60,376 bases of DNA from Perkinsus marinus ATCC 50983 (Eukaryota > Perkinsozoa > Perkinsida > Perkinsidae). The stretch lies in assembly GCF_000006405.1 (NCBI RefSeq), contig NW_003213014.1, positions 24,070 through 84,445 on the forward strand. Reading direction: 5' to 3'. The notes beneath the pieces are model-generated. The model saw only the letters and a program-made list of their open reading frames with translations. It did not search any database and was not told the DNA's origin. Of the stretch, positions 22,158-33,352 are shown piece by piece (positions within the stretch are counted from its first letter, which is position 1; every line of letters starts with the position of its first letter). A program made the translations under genes and the position numbers.

Positions 22158-24962
22158 ATGTCGGAAGCCAACGGATCGTCTATGGCATGCGACGGGCCGG
22201 TTGGGCCCTCTCATACTAGCAGCTCGGCGAATGGTAGACGTAGGAGGGGGTATTGGGGAGGAGGGAAGGGCAAGGGCAGGCGGAGCGAAGCGATTCAGGT
22301 TTCTCAGAATGATTCGCAGGTTAGCGCTGATGCCAGTTCTGATGGTGTGCCGAGCAAAGGTGGTCGACGAGGGTATTGGGGCAAAGGTTCGGGTCAACGA
22401 GGGAAGGGAGAAGGACGGACTTCATCACCAGAGGGAATGGGCGTGGAAAAGAAAAAGAAATCGCGGGCACGTCGCAAGGAGAGGGATCATGACGCTGGGA
22501 AGCCAACTGTGGTGACAGGGGACAGCACTGGTGTCACCAAGGGTGGTGGTGAAGTTGGCGGGAAGGGGCATGTCGAATGGGCTCAGAGGAATCGGTTTAA
22601 GGGAAGGAGACGTAATGCTAGTTTTAACCCTACTGGTAGTGAGCTGGTGGACGCGTTGTTGCAGCAGTTGGAGGGTAAGGGCCACTATGAATGTATGATA
22701 TGCATGAACCGAGTTGGAAGAAGGGCGAAGATATGGCAGTGCCGCGATGGGTGTTGGGCCATATTCCATGCTAAGTGCATTGAGCAATGGGCGGCCTCGG
22801 CTCACAGTGAGTTTGCAACGTTCAGGTGTCCGGGTTGCCAGAAGGAGCATACGGATGCTCGGGCGATCAGTTGTTATTGTGAAGGAGGGGTAGCTATGTT
22901 GGATTCGCATAGTTGTGGACAGCAATGTCAAAGGAAAAGGCCTTGTGGGCATGCGTGCAGGATCATGTGCCATCCTGGACCGTGTCCTCCATGTGAAGTG
23001 GTTATAGGGGCAATTGCGTGTCATTGTGGGAAGCGCGTGAAGGAGGGGGTAAAGTGCAATGAGAATATCGAGGGGTGGAGCTGTGGGGAAGTATGTGGCA
23101 AGTTGATGAGGCCCTGTGGGGTCCATACGTGTCCGAAGATATGCCATGCTGGTAGCTGTGGCGAATGCGAAGTGACTTCGAAGAATGTATCATGTTATTG
23201 TGGAAAGCACAGGGCGGAGGAGATCAAGTGTTCTGCATTGTCGGAGGGCTCTTGGACGTGTGGGGATACGTGTGGAAAGGAGCTGTCATGCAGACACCAT
23301 AATTGCACTCTACCGTGCCATGCTGGCCCTTGTCCGAGTTGTCCTTACGACCCTAAAGTCATTGGGGCGACGCGATGCGCTTGTGGTAAAACTACTGCGG
23401 TTGTTGGGGCGGCCTCGAGGGTCTCGTGCACTGACCCTTTCCCTACGTGTGGGAAGATTTGTGGTAAACCTTTGGCGTGCGGTCATCTGTGCCCGAGAAA
23501 ATGTCACAACGGTCCATGTGACGATGAGAAGTGCGAGGTTATGGTAGAGCTCACTTGTGTTTGTGGTAAAACAAGAAGACGCATGCCCTGTTGGGAGGCT
23601 ACGACGATGGACGGCCCTATGAAATGCCATAAGAAATGCAATGCGTTGAAATCGTGTGGAAAACACAGGTGTAACGTCGTGTGCTGCCCTGGGGGAGCCG
23701 ATGCACATTTCTGTACGCAAATCTGTGGTAAACTTCTGAACTGTGGCAAGCACCACTGCGATTACCCCTGTCATCTCGGGAAGTGTAGACCTTGCGCACG
23801 AGTCAGCTATGAAACCCAGTACTGTTATTGTGGACATGCCTCTCGAGATCCTCCCATTCCGTGTGGTACTCCTCCACCGTACTGTGATCGGCCCTGTTCG
23901 AAGCCTCGGCCTTGTGGTCATCCCTGTCCCTCGAAGTGCCACTATGGCCCATGCCCTCTGTGCACAGTATTGGTCGACAAGGAGTGTGGTGGTGGTCATG
24001 GCGCTATGAGAAGGGTACCTTGCCATGTTACTAACGTTAGTTGTGGGGCTCCCTGTGGGAAGATGCTCCCTTGTGGTCGTCACTGGTGCCAAAGGGTCTG
24101 CCATGGTGCTCCCTGTTTGCCTGAGGGGAAGGTGTGTGAACAGAAGTGTCTGAAGCCGAGACCATCTTGTGGACATCCTTGCAATGAGAAGTGCCACGAT
24201 GGACCGTGTCCGAATACTAAATGCAAGGCAACGGTGACGGTCTCGTGTCCCTGTGGTCGGCGTAGGGAACTACGACCGTGTGGCCTTCTACCGGGGGATG
24301 TGAATGCGGTCCCGGAGGAGCTTGAGTGCACTGAAGACTGCGAGAGGGAAATGCGACAAGCGCAATTACGGCTAGCATTCGCATTTGGTGACAACACTGG
24401 GTCGGATGAGCACTACTCGGGCGACCTTGTGGCTGTGGCGGAGAGAAACGCTGAGTGGCTAGCCTCTATGGAGAAGCATTTGACTACAGCAGTGGTCCAG
24501 CGTCCGGTCTCCATGTCTCTGCCAGAGATTAAGGACCCGGAGCGAAGACAGTTGTTGTTGGATTATGCCCAACAGCACTACAGGCTGGAGTGTGTCGCTG
24601 ACAGTGACGGGGTGGTCACATTGAGGTGGCTCTCGGGTGCAAGGAGACCACATCCAACACTGAGTGAAGTTATTGCAATGGAGCCTCCGTCGACTCGGTT
24701 GCCTTATACGATTGACTTCGACCCGCAGGAGTGTCCGAGAATAGTGGTGGAGACGGGGACCGCCGCTGCGAGCTTACGAGGCGAGATCTACCAGAGATTG
24801 CGAAATTGGCTGGGCCAGTTTAGATGTCGGCGAGATGGTCGTAACCTACTGGTTGAGTTTACTTCTGAGAAAGCAGCGCGAGAGGCGTTTAGGCACTTGA
24901 AAGCTAAGTTGGGCAGCGACGTGATAAGCCCGTTGAAGCACGCGTACCTTGAGAACGCGTGA
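22158..24962 (+). CDS. NFX1-type zinc-finger protein with RING-like domain
   Basis: Intronless 934-residue ORF. The N-terminal ~170 residues are basic and Gly-rich (RRRGYWGGGKGKGRRSE). A PHD/RING-like cluster, CMICMNRVGRRAKIW...FRCPGC, lies at about 178-230. It is followed by a run of about nine NFX1-type fingers such as CGHACRIMCHPGPCPPC, CGKHHCDYPCHLGKCRPC and CGHPCNEKCHDGPC up to about residue 700. The C-terminal part has an R3H-like segment (RRQLLLDYAQQHYRLECVAD) and an RRM-like end. This order matches NFX1/FAP1-type proteins, which act in transcription or as E3 ligases. Lack of introns in a long gene is odd here and may point to a retrocopy origin or simple loss. Confidence 0.92.
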   Translation: MSEANGSSMACDGPVGPSHTSSSANGRRRRGYWGGGKGKGRRSEAIQVSQNDSQVSADASSDGVPSKGGRRGYWGKGSGQRGKGEGRTSSPEGMGVEKKKKSRARRKERDHDAGKPTVVTGDSTGVTKGGGEVGGKGHVEWAQRNRFKGRRRNASFNPTGSELVDALLQQLEGKGHYECMICMNRVGRRAKIWQCRDGCWAIFHAKCIEQWAASAHSEFATFRCPGCQKEHTDARAISCYCEGGVAMLDSHSCGQQCQRKRPCGHACRIMCHPGPCPPCEVVIGAIACHCGKRVKEGVKCNENIEGWSCGEVCGKLMRPCGVHTCPKICHAGSCGECEVTSKNVSCYCGKHRAEEIKCSALSEGSWTCGDTCGKELSCRHHNCTLPCHAGPCPSCPYDPKVIGATRCACGKTTAVVGAASRVSCTDPFPTCGKICGKPLACGHLCPRKCHNGPCDDEKCEVMVELTCVCGKTRRRMPCWEATTMDGPMKCHKKCNALKSCGKHRCNVVCCPGGADAHFCTQICGKLLNCGKHHCDYPCHLGKCRPCARVSYETQYCYCGHASRDPPIPCGTPPPYCDRPCSKPRPCGHPCPSKCHYGPCPLCTVLVDKECGGGHGAMRRVPCHVTNVSCGAPCGKMLPCGRHWCQRVCHGAPCLPEGKVCEQKCLKPRPSCGHPCNEKCHDGPCPNTKCKATVTVSCPCGRRRELRPCGLLPGDVNAVPEELECTEDCEREMRQAQLRLAFAFGDNTGSDEHYSGDLVAVAERNAEWLASMEKHLTTAVVQRPVSMSLPEIKDPERRQLLLDYAQQHYRLECVADSDGVVTLRWLSGARRPHPTLSEVIAMEPPSTRLPYTIDFDPQECPRIVVETGTAAASLRGEIYQRLRNWLGQFRCRRDGRNLLVEFTSEKAAREAFRHLKAKLGSDVISPLKHAYLENA

Positions 24963-25113
24963 TGGGTGGAAGAGTCGACTCCTCTGTAGTTTGATCTGTC
25001 ATTCCTATTCCTACTGTTTCCTGCATTATTACTCATGAGCGTAGTGGTGTTATTGGGACTTGTCTACGTTAGTATAACTGCCAGTTGTGGTGGTGTAGCC
25101 AGTAGGAATCAAT

Positions 25114-25222
25114 GGAGTTTCACGACTGTGATATGAAAAGGGCTAGTGAAAAATATATTTGACGACGCATATCGGTTTTTTCCAGAGTATTATATCACTT
25201 CACGTAAAACGGGTGAAACTGC
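25114..25222 (-). mobile_element. MITE family 2 copy
   Basis: Begins GGAGTTTCACGACTGTGATA and ends CACTTCACGTAAAACGGGTG plus AAACTGC. Lies between the NFX1-type gene and the first sphingomyelin-synthase-like gene, flanked by AAT on both sides. Confidence 0.8.
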
Positions 25223-25328
25223 AATTACTGTAGGCAGTTTAGAAAAGCGGAAACCGTGGGAATGCCATTTTCTGATCGACTGTCGTGTTTTCTGTTTCTC
25301 CCTTGCCCTTGTTTAAGGACAGACTTTA

Positions 25329-27150
25329 ATGGTAGTAGCGACATCGCGTGCTGCCTTGGAGGAAGCGTCTAATGGAAGATCTCTATGGTGGTCGAGGGTC
25401 GTTGCTAGTGTGAAGCGATTCAATCGATCTCGTATGGACTATATGCGTCTAGCATGGCCTGTTGAATGGACCATCTTCAAGAAGGGTGCATGGTGAGTTA
25501 TAGCAAATCACATTCATAGACGAGTTATTCTCTGCTTGGATCGTTGTGCTCGAGAAAATATGATCGTAACATCACTATAAATGATCGTAACATCACTATA
25601 AATGATTGTAACATCACTATAAATGATCGTAACATCACTATAAATGATCGTAACATCACTATAAATGATCGTAACATCACTATAAATGATCGTAACATCA
25701 CTATAAATGATCGTAACATCACTATAAATGATCGTAACATCACTACAAATGGTCACTATGGCTATAGACATCATAATACAACATAAACAATACATCATTA
25801 TAAATGATTATGGTAATAGCCATGACTTTAAGTGCTACTGAGGATAGAGGTTCTTAGTGGTCGATCGAATGAGGCAGGATGTATTGTGGTGCAGTAGTAC
25901 TGGTTGTATTGTCAGGTGGGGTATTGTGTTCTTCATTATAACACTTCTGATTCACAACTGGGTTCATAACTGTGTTTATATGCTTGCTGGGCAGTACGGT
26001 GTGTAAGTACTTTCTACTGCTGTCGATGGTGTTCAAGGTGCCCTTCAGATACGGTCCGTATGGCCGTCCTGGCAACCCCGTTGTGGACATTCTATTCGAG
26101 CTCTTCGGCCCTGAGCCAGCGGAGTGGAGTGTAGGCTAGTTGGCTGTTTGGAATTTCGTGGCGCGTGACGAATCTCGTTGCTTTCAGCCGGCTCCTGGCG
26201 ATATCATCCTGTATGTTACAGTTCTCATGGGTGTGTTCTATGCCCTACGCCCTTTACTCTTCCCCTTCCCATTCCGTGAGTGGAATAGCTTGGAATAGCT
26301 CCCCGATGGTATGTCGTTTGACTCAGGTACGATGAACATTCTATGGCGTTGGACGGTGGTGGCGAGTTTGGCAACTTATGCGAGGCTGGCATCCTTCATA
26401 TTCACGGTAAGTCCACGGAGGGTACGTCTCCTGGTGGCCTGAGTGGACTGTTGTGGGTTTTAGCACGCGTGTACACGAGTATCTTCCCTCAGATCTTGCC
26501 TGGTCCAGCTGAGCATTGCTCCGAAGCAAACTTCAACCCGCCGACAACGGCTGGCGAGATCTTCGCACGTATATTCGTTTCTGGAGGCTGCAGTGACCTC
26601 ATCTTCTCGGGCCATATGCTCTACGTTATCACTGTTACATGCGCCTTGTGTAAGCCTGTTGTTGGAGGTCCTTGGTTCGATCCCTGGACATGTCAATTTT
26701 AGTCCGCTATGCTGAGCACTGGTCCATTAAATACTTTGCATTGGTACTCAACATACTCCAAGGCATTCTCATCATCGCCTCACGTCGACACAACACTGTG
26801 GACGTGGTAAGGCCCAACTTCTTCTATTTCCTATTACGTTTTCCTAGGTTGTTGCTGCGTATTCAGTGCCCTGCATCTGGTGTACTTTTGCTTATTTCGT
26901 AAGCCTTACACCACCTTCTATCATAAACCAGTGATTCGTTTTCTAGGTTCCTAATGATTTCGAGGTAGAAGTTCCTCCAGAGATCACCGGTCAGTCTCGA
27001 AAGGCATCTCCCAGGGCGGAGACAGAGGCCGGTTGCTCTAACGCTACACCAGATTCCCCACCCATCCGAGCTAGTGGTTCGACTGCTGTATCCGATATAG
27101 AGCTCGGCTGTGGTGTTCCTAATGTTCCTCTAACAAACTACGCATCATGA
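25329..27150 (+). CDS. Sphingomyelin-synthase-like (PAP2-C) membrane protein, copy 1
   Basis: Eight-exon gene for a multi-pass protein that would transfer a phospho-head group to ceramide or a related lipid. Start MVVATSRAALEEASNGRS; helices in IVFFIITLLIHNWVHNC, APGDIILYVTVLMGVFYALR and LWRWTVVASLATYARL. The core motifs are CSDLIFSGHMLY and RRHNTVDVVVAAY, giving the His-His-Asp triad of the family (human SMS has CGD where this has CSD). The hydrophilic tail ends PNVPLTNYAS. Intron 1 (25493-25915) holds a 21-bp minisatellite and intron 26650-26702 a T-arm. First of three tandem paralogues. Confidence 0.88.
25560..25748. repeat. 21-bp tandem repeat, nine units
   Basis: Unit ATGATCGTAACATCACTATA plus A, almost identical across nine copies, in intron 1 of copy 1. 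Frames on both strands stay open through it only because 21 is a multiple of three; they are not genes. Confidence 0.95.
26150..26170 (+). repeat. Shared intron block GGAATTTCGTGGCGCGTGAC
   Basis: 21-nt block inside a short intron (about 26129-26187) of copy 1. It matches 20 of 21 positions with a block at 37333-37353 inside a short intron of the unrelated mitochondrial-type gene, where it runs antisense to that gene. Confidence 0.7.
26650..26702 (+). repeat. T-arm-bearing intron of sphingomyelin-synthase copy 1
   Basis: 53-nt GT-AG intron containing GGAGGTCCTTGGTTCGATCC. The length is not a multiple of three, so it must be removed to join TCALC to VRYAEHW, as the paralogues show. Confidence 0.9.
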
Positions 27151-27640
27151 CAATTTCCTATCACGATTGTGAATTGCATAATGTAAAGGACTCGTAATAT
27201 TTACAGATTTGTAGCGCTGCCTCTGAATGTAGTTGTAGTAGTGTAAGGTAGTGAATTCCCTACGACAGAGGCACTTGCATCTTGGCGACGTCGCCAGTGT
27301 GATGTTAATTTCACAAAAAAATTGTGCTATATGACTCGTGTTGCTCATTACTCTCATTCTTTCTACTTATCGTCCTCGCACAACCCCTTCAATAACAGTA
27401 TCGTCAGAAGTGTTCTCTTCTGTACGACCTCCCGACGTTCTTGAGTTTATCACCGTCCAACTCTTTGAAATGGAAAGGGGGTGAGTGTGTCAATTGGTTG
27501 GAGTTTAATATCAACTATTTTCGGGCGAGCGAGATTAATCCTTCTTCGAGTCAAGATTTTCGGGCGTGCGCTAAATCCTTGAAACGAAGATTCGTTTGAG
27601 ATCGCCCAGTGAGGTGAGTCCCGCAGGTTCCCTACTTTCT

Positions 27641-29170
27641 ATGCCAAGCTCCTCAGTGCGGTCATTCTTCTTAGCAAGGAAGGCCTACATTCGGGCAGCC
27701 TGGCCAGTTGAATTTGCCGTTCTCAAAAAGGGATGGTATGAGCTCTGCTTTGCAAAGGTGAAGATGTTGTTGGTCGCAGGCCGTACATGTTAGGAGGTCT
27801 CTTCTCCCTCCTGGTCCACAACTGGGTGCACAACATGGCTTATTACTATGCTGGTATATACCAAGTGTAACGATGTCGTGGTGGTCGTGCTATCGGTATG
27901 GTCAATGAGTCAGGTATGGTCCCTATAAAGGCCCCAGCAATAGAATACATGACTTTGGTTTTGAGTGGTTCGGGACGGCATTTGTGGGTTGGTCTGTGAG
28001 TCGTGAGAATGCTCTCACTAGGTCGGGATGGTCTTCCTTCTCAGACACCCCCAGGTGACATCGTACTGTACATAACGCTGGCTATAGCGATAGTCTACGC
28101 GTTGAGGCCACTTGTCTTCTCGTTCCCCACACGTGGGTTGTGCTAGTCGTGAATGTTCATGATGGCGTTGATGCTCAGGTACATTGAACATTCTATGGCG
28201 AGTTTTGACAATGAGCATCTTCACCGTTACGGGTCGGTGTATTTCATTCATTTTTACTGTGAGTTGACTGATCAGCTGCAAAGTTGGGAGATAGGTTCAC
28301 TGCAGTTGCTACCGAGTTCGGCTCAGCATTGTGCGGAAGATGAGTTTGATCCGCCTAAGAACTGGGGAGAGATATTCACCCATGTGTCTGTGTCTGGCGG
28401 CTGCAGTGATCTTATCTATTCGGGCCACATGATGTATGCTATACTTGCTACATGTGCTATATGTAACTTAAGGGAAAGACGATGAGCTTTGACCGTTATG
28501 GATGACAATCTTCGTAGCACCTAGCTGTCTGTGGGAATTCCCGGTGTGGGAACTCATTTACTTGGCAAGGGAACTTGTGTACGATTCAGATTAGACTAAT
28601 GATGGTGTTACAATTTTATTGTATTGTCTCAAATACGGTGCATATTGCGAGACATGGAACTGTCTCGCTCGTCTAGCCGAATTGAAGTACTCATCAGAGT
28701 CGTTCAGGGAGGTTCAGACTGTTTTGCGATGTGTATGCGATAGGATTTTTGTCAGTCCGGTACGCCCAGAACTGGTACATTAAAGCAACATGCCTCGCAT
28801 TGAACATCCTGCAGGGTTTTGTAATCGTTGCATCGAGAGCTCATTATAGTGTGGATGTGGTAGGTTGCACGTGACCTTCTACACATGATGTTGGCCCGCT
28901 TCAGATTGTCGCTGCGTACACAATACCGGCGTTTTGGTGCACTTTCGCGTATTTTGTAGGAAAAGTGTTTTTTGGTTTTTTTCCCATCGTGTGTTGTTGT
29001 GGTAGGTCCCTGAGGACATAGGTCCGAACGCAGTGCCCATCGAGAAGACCAGTTTGGCGGCTGAGGAGGGGCCGCCTGTCGACCCTGCCCGTTCGGTCGG
29101 CGGAGGAGTGCTGGATTTGGAGCTGGGGGCTACAGGAGCGTCATCAGCTGCCTCTCCGGTACAAGCATAG
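27641..29170 (+). CDS. Sphingomyelin-synthase-like membrane protein, copy 2
   Basis: Same exon plan as copy 1. Start MPSSSVRSFFLARKAYIRAA, then FSLLVHNWVHNMAYYYAGIY, YGPYKGP, PPGDIVLYITLAIAIVYALR, CSDLIYSGHMMYAILATC and SRAHYSVDVIVAAY with the same triad. The tail is acidic and Pro-rich and ends SSAASPVQA. The acceptor before the second exon is the inner AG (..GTCGCAG), which alone keeps frame. The equivalent of the T-arm intron (28463-28755) is 293 nt with no T-arm. The true N-terminus could include an upstream exon. Confidence 0.87.
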
Positions 29171-29493
29171 CCGAGGAGGAAACGGTTAAGTTGTATGAAT
29201 TTATCAAATGTGGGAAGGTCGACCGGTGTGGTCGTTACTTCGTAAACCGAAGTTGTAAGTAGTTTTCTGGTGGCATTGTCAGCGATGGGACTTCATCATA
29301 TACTATGGTCGGTAGTTCCACGTTGGTTATATAAGGCCGATTCATTTCATTCTAAGGAGGATTCTCGACGAGGTTTTTCTAATGTAGTTGCCGTCGTAAA
29401 ATTGTCACTATAAGTTGCTATTGAGTTGGGATGCTCGCGATTGGATGAGTTATCGGCCGAAGTGAGCTAGGATATTATTCGTGTTACTGAAGC

Positions 29494-31129
29494 ATGTCAC
29501 CTCCCGACTTGACACAAGGCTACCGTGATGGGTCAGCTTTAGTGACAGTGGAAGAAGACGCGATTGCTGATTCAAATGTGCTCGGTTTAGGTAAGCTCGA
29601 ATTGCGTCGCTCCGCTAAGATTTGTTGCATTTTTAGAGTCGTCTGCAGTGGAGGAATCGAAAACCGATTTCCAGGGAGCATCTCGGTCGGCGGCTCCGCG
29701 TAGAAGGTCGATGATGGACCGGGTGAAGGCGATGTTGCGAGTTAGAATTGATTACATCAAAGGCGCATGGCCGGCAGAATTGGCTGTGCTGAAAAAGGGA
29801 GCTTGGTGGGTCTAGAAGGTGCGTCCGGCCGGGTTGTATTTTTATTTTTAGGTGGGGTATTCTGTGGTTTGTATTAACATTAGTAGTGCATAATTGGGTG
29901 CACAATATGGCTTATTACTATGCTGCGAGATATGAAGTGTAAGTGTAGCGGAGCGAAGCAGGATGATGATTTTTTCGTTCAGCTATGGTCCATATAAGGG
30001 GCCTGGCAATCCCATTCACGACTTCCCATTCGAATGGCTCGGCAGTGGACTGGTCGATGCTGCGGTAGTGTCACAGATTGTGATTTTGGCTGCGGGTAGA
30101 TTTAGCCCTCTCAGGTGGCCCCTGGTGACATTACTAATTACTTCAGCTTAATACTGGGAGTCGGCTACGTATTGCGGCCTTTATTCTTCCCATTCCCTCA
30201 TCGTAAGGGGATATGGGTCTGCTTCGCTCCGCTCATTTTTGTCGTTTTTCAGGGGCTATGAATATGCTGTGGCGATGGGGAGTAGTCGCCAGTTTGGCAA
30301 CATATGCTCGTCTTGTCACTTTCATGGTTACAGTAAGTCTAGGGCATTGGCGGTTGTGGAGTTAGTGCTGTAGTTACTTCCGGGATCAGCACAGCATTGT
30401 GCTGAAAATGAATTCAACCCTCCAAGCGATTGGGGTGTTATTCTAACGCGGCTTTTCACCTCTGGGGGCTGCAGTGATCTGATATTTTCGGGTCATATGA
30501 TGTATACGATTATTGTTACATGCGGAATATGTAGGAAAAATGCATCATGCGGGTTTTGAACCGACGGTCTTTTCCTCTTCAGTCCGATACAGTAGCAATA
30601 AGTACCTCAAGATTTTTGTCCTGTTGCTGACAATCCTTCAAGCCTTCCTCATAGTGGCCTCTCGATCACATTACAGTGTTGATGTGGTAAGCAGTTCACG
30701 GTCTGTCCCCCATACATTTGAGTGTCGTTATCCAGGTCGTTGCTGCATATGCGGTACCATGCATGTGGGTTACCTTTGCTCACTTCGTAAGTGTTATTGT
30801 CTTGGGTGGTCGTCGTCGTCGGTGGTATAGCTCGTGATTAGGTGCCAAATGACTTCCGAATGACCGATGAGTCAATCTCGTCGCCTGGAGTGTCCGATGG
30901 TGAAGATGATGAGGAAGGTGTGGAGGAGTATCCAACAGCAGTGCCATCAAGTGGCACTGGCAAAAGCAGCCGTAGCAGCAGTGAGCATCAGAAGGTGTCG
31001 TCAGTCAGTACCAGAGCGTCTCCTGGTGACAGAGATTTGGAACTTGGCGTGTCACCGCCGAGTGGAGGTAATGATGGTTCGAGATTCTTCAGGTTGCGAA
31101 TGTGTTGTCAGGTTAATGAGCTCCGTTGA
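29494..31129 (+). CDS. Sphingomyelin-synthase-like membrane protein, copy 3
   Basis: Start MSPPDLTQGYRDGSALVTVE, with an extra N-terminal exon joined over a 46-nt intron. Then IDYIKGAWPAELAVLKKGAW, WGILWFVLTLVVHNWVHNMA, VAPGDITNYFSLILGVGYVL, CSDLIFSGHMMYTIIVTC and SRSHYSVDVVVAAY. The C-terminal tail is the longest of the three, Ser-rich and acidic (SDGEDDEEGVEEY), and ends CCQVNELR. The differing tails suggest the copies may differ in location or regulation. Confidence 0.88.
30531..30582 (-). repeat. T-arm-bearing intron of sphingomyelin-synthase copy 3
   Basis: 52-nt GT-AG intron starting GTAGGAAAAATG and ending TTCAG, with a reverse-oriented T-arm (GGGTTTTGAACCGACGGTCT). It sits at exactly the same coding position as the sense-oriented T-arm intron of copy 1. 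It resembles intron 45398-45451 of the PLU-1/PHD gene. Confidence 0.88.
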
Positions 31130-32325
31130 GAATATAGTTGATTTCAATTGAGGTCCCAACAATCTCTTTACGCGACGTGTGCCGTATGAATTTTACTTTA
31201 TTTTATTCTAACATTGAGAAGGATTATGATATACTTCGTAGTCCATCTCCGTAGTAGGGTTGAATTGCGAATACTGTTGACCGATCGCCGTCGGCTTTGA
31301 AATCTCTGTAAGATTCCACATTCTAAAATGCGAGGCAGTGCTCACAGTGTGCGGTTGTAAATGATTTCTCGCCGCCCTGCCCTTGACTGTTGAACTTGAG
31401 GGCCATGGTTGATACCAATGAGTACGATGATGGTGATGATGCTGCCGTCTATTGCTCGATAATGACTACTTTCACTGGTGTGACGGTATTGATCCTTGAT
31501 TGATTATAACTATATCGTGTTGTGTTGATATGTAGTATGAGGGGCGGAGCGATGTGCAGTAGTTATCGTGCAGTGTATGCGATGTGAGGAACTCTCATCC
31601 TATCGTATTCTTTATCGGGATAGCTTGATGTCCTCTGGAGCATCTACGCTCTGCTCTCGGGTAAGACTTACATGCCACATGCCATGCCGAGGATAAATTT
31701 GCGAGGTGTTGTTCTCTTCGTGGAGTGACGACGTGAATGGTTCGGTGTGGTACTGCATTGGTCTGTGGTCATTATATGTGTTGATGCTATTCAAAGCTGT
31801 CCGTAGATGGGAATTGTGAAAGGTCACTGAACACATCTTGTAGGCTCCGAGGTGGAGGATTGGTTGCTAGTAGCATACAAAAATATGTACTTGGTCAACT
31901 ACGGGTGTTGGGGAAAATTCTAGTTTGGGCTTTGTGCGTTTTCACTCAGAATCGTGTGTGAATTTCGGTACTGCATCGAAGAAGCAGACGTGTTTTCCGA
32001 TGTTGTTGACGGTCATACCAACATGAATGCGCTACGTATGGAAGAGGTGAATTTTATGTGGCGATCAATCAAAGTGTAAAAGGGTTTGGTCGTGTATACG
32101 TTCCAATAGTATCCACCGTGAAATTGATTTCGGCAGTCCACTTATCGAAGACTTAAACAGTGGATAAAGTAGTAGTAGCTAGGGTCGAGGGCTTCTGTAT
32201 CGAATCGGGTTTCGGGCTCTCAGTTCAGACTGGAAGTGCCGTGAGGTGCAGTGAGGGTATCAAAAGTAGCATGCCGATAAGGATGGGAGTTGGCGGACGC
32301 TACTGCATTGATTACGGCTTGACGG
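31130..32325. other. Intergenic, one diverged MITE
   Basis: No gene seen. A plus-strand frame at 32160-32345 overlaps the start of the next gene in another frame and is doubtful. Confidence 0.45.
31868..32003 (-). mobile_element. MITE family 1 copy, strongly diverged
   Basis: Recognisable by AATATGTACTTGGTCAACTA and CTCAGAATCGTGTGTGAAT. The ends are uncertain. Confidence 0.45.
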
Positions 32326-33237
32326 ATGGCTCCTGTCACCAATGACCCTTCGAGTGATCCTTCTCGTATGCTCACCGGTGAGTGGGGGGGGGGGAAGTGA
32401 TATGTCGGCTAGTCTTGGTATTTGACCATCACTATGTTGATTCGAACCAACGTCATGGGTAAAGGTCGGCTTGGGTCATACCCTCCTGGTCCTGGACTGT
32501 TTCTGCCGAGTCGATTGCAGTTGGAAAGACTAGGGTATTCGGGAGGCGTTGAATCGTACTACTCGATGGATATGAGTTGCTTAGTAAGATACACAGCTGA
32601 GGCACTCTTACCACATTCTACGACCAGTAAAGGTGGTACGTGGATGTGTGAGTCCTTCGTCAGTTGGTTTTTCTGTTGCTATTCACTGGTCCTGCCTGCC
32701 CTTGAGTTGAGTACCTCATCACCATTCTGGGCGGTGTGTATTATCGTCTATGGCGGAGCTTCTACTCTCAGCAGTGGCGGGAGCTTGCACTGTTGGATGC
32801 GGAGCTGCAGCGACAGTGGCCTCAGGTGAGGTGTATGGCTCAGGACAGCGCTCTTGTAAGGCGGCTAGCAGGCACCACGTCGGCTCTGATGGCAGGAGGG
32901 TCCATCGGTGTAGCGGCAGCGAGCTTGGCAGCCTCAGCTGGCTATACTATGTGGAAGTAAGCCCCGTGTACTCCAGCATTGATGCATCTCATCGGAGCTG
33001 ATGGGAAGCAGTTGATATCAACTGTGCGTACTGGAGGTAGATATCTTTTCTCGGAAGATGGGAATGACGCGACGTCACGTACGGGCATCGTCGAGCTATA
33101 CGAGCCCTTGTTGGCTAAGGAAGAGGAGGAGGATCTTCAAGAGGTATACGCCGAGGCACCACTTCGATTCACTCATGAGTGCATTATAGGCCTCGGCTCT
33201 GAAAGCCGGAGAGACGAAGACCGATAATTTCTTATAG
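32326..33237 (+). CDS. Small membrane protein of unknown function
   Basis: Start MAPVTNDPSSDPSRMLT, then after an intron RLGSYPPGPGLFLPSRLQL. The best-supported part is ITILGGVYYRLWRSFYSQQW, AELQRQWPQ, then GTTSALMAGGSIGVAAASLA (a Gly/Ala-rich membrane helix) and a soluble acidic tail (LLAKEEEEDLQE) spliced over a 46-nt intron to ASALKAGETKTDNFL. The join between the second and third exons (about 32560-32720) is unresolved. No family recognised. Confidence 0.55.
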
Positions 33238-33352
33238 AATTAAACCGTGACCATGTGCTTTAATGGTATTACTGCACTGAGTTTGAGTGGGTCAATAGTT
33301 GGTTAGAACTACTACGTGTTTGAAGTAGTATCATTTATCGTCATTTCAAACA

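Noticed and set aside
23310-24197. Long minus-strand frame of 295 codons
   Set aside because: Antisense shadow of the NFX1-type gene; Thr/Arg-rich composition comes from the Cys/Gly codons opposite.
25560-25748. CRISPR-like array of 21-bp repeats
   Set aside because: Units are directly abutting with no spacers; it is a minisatellite in an intron of a eukaryotic gene.
32384-32393. Run of ten Gs as a regulatory G-quadruplex
   Set aside because: Single homopolymer without further G-runs; sits in a predicted intron and may be a sequencing feature.
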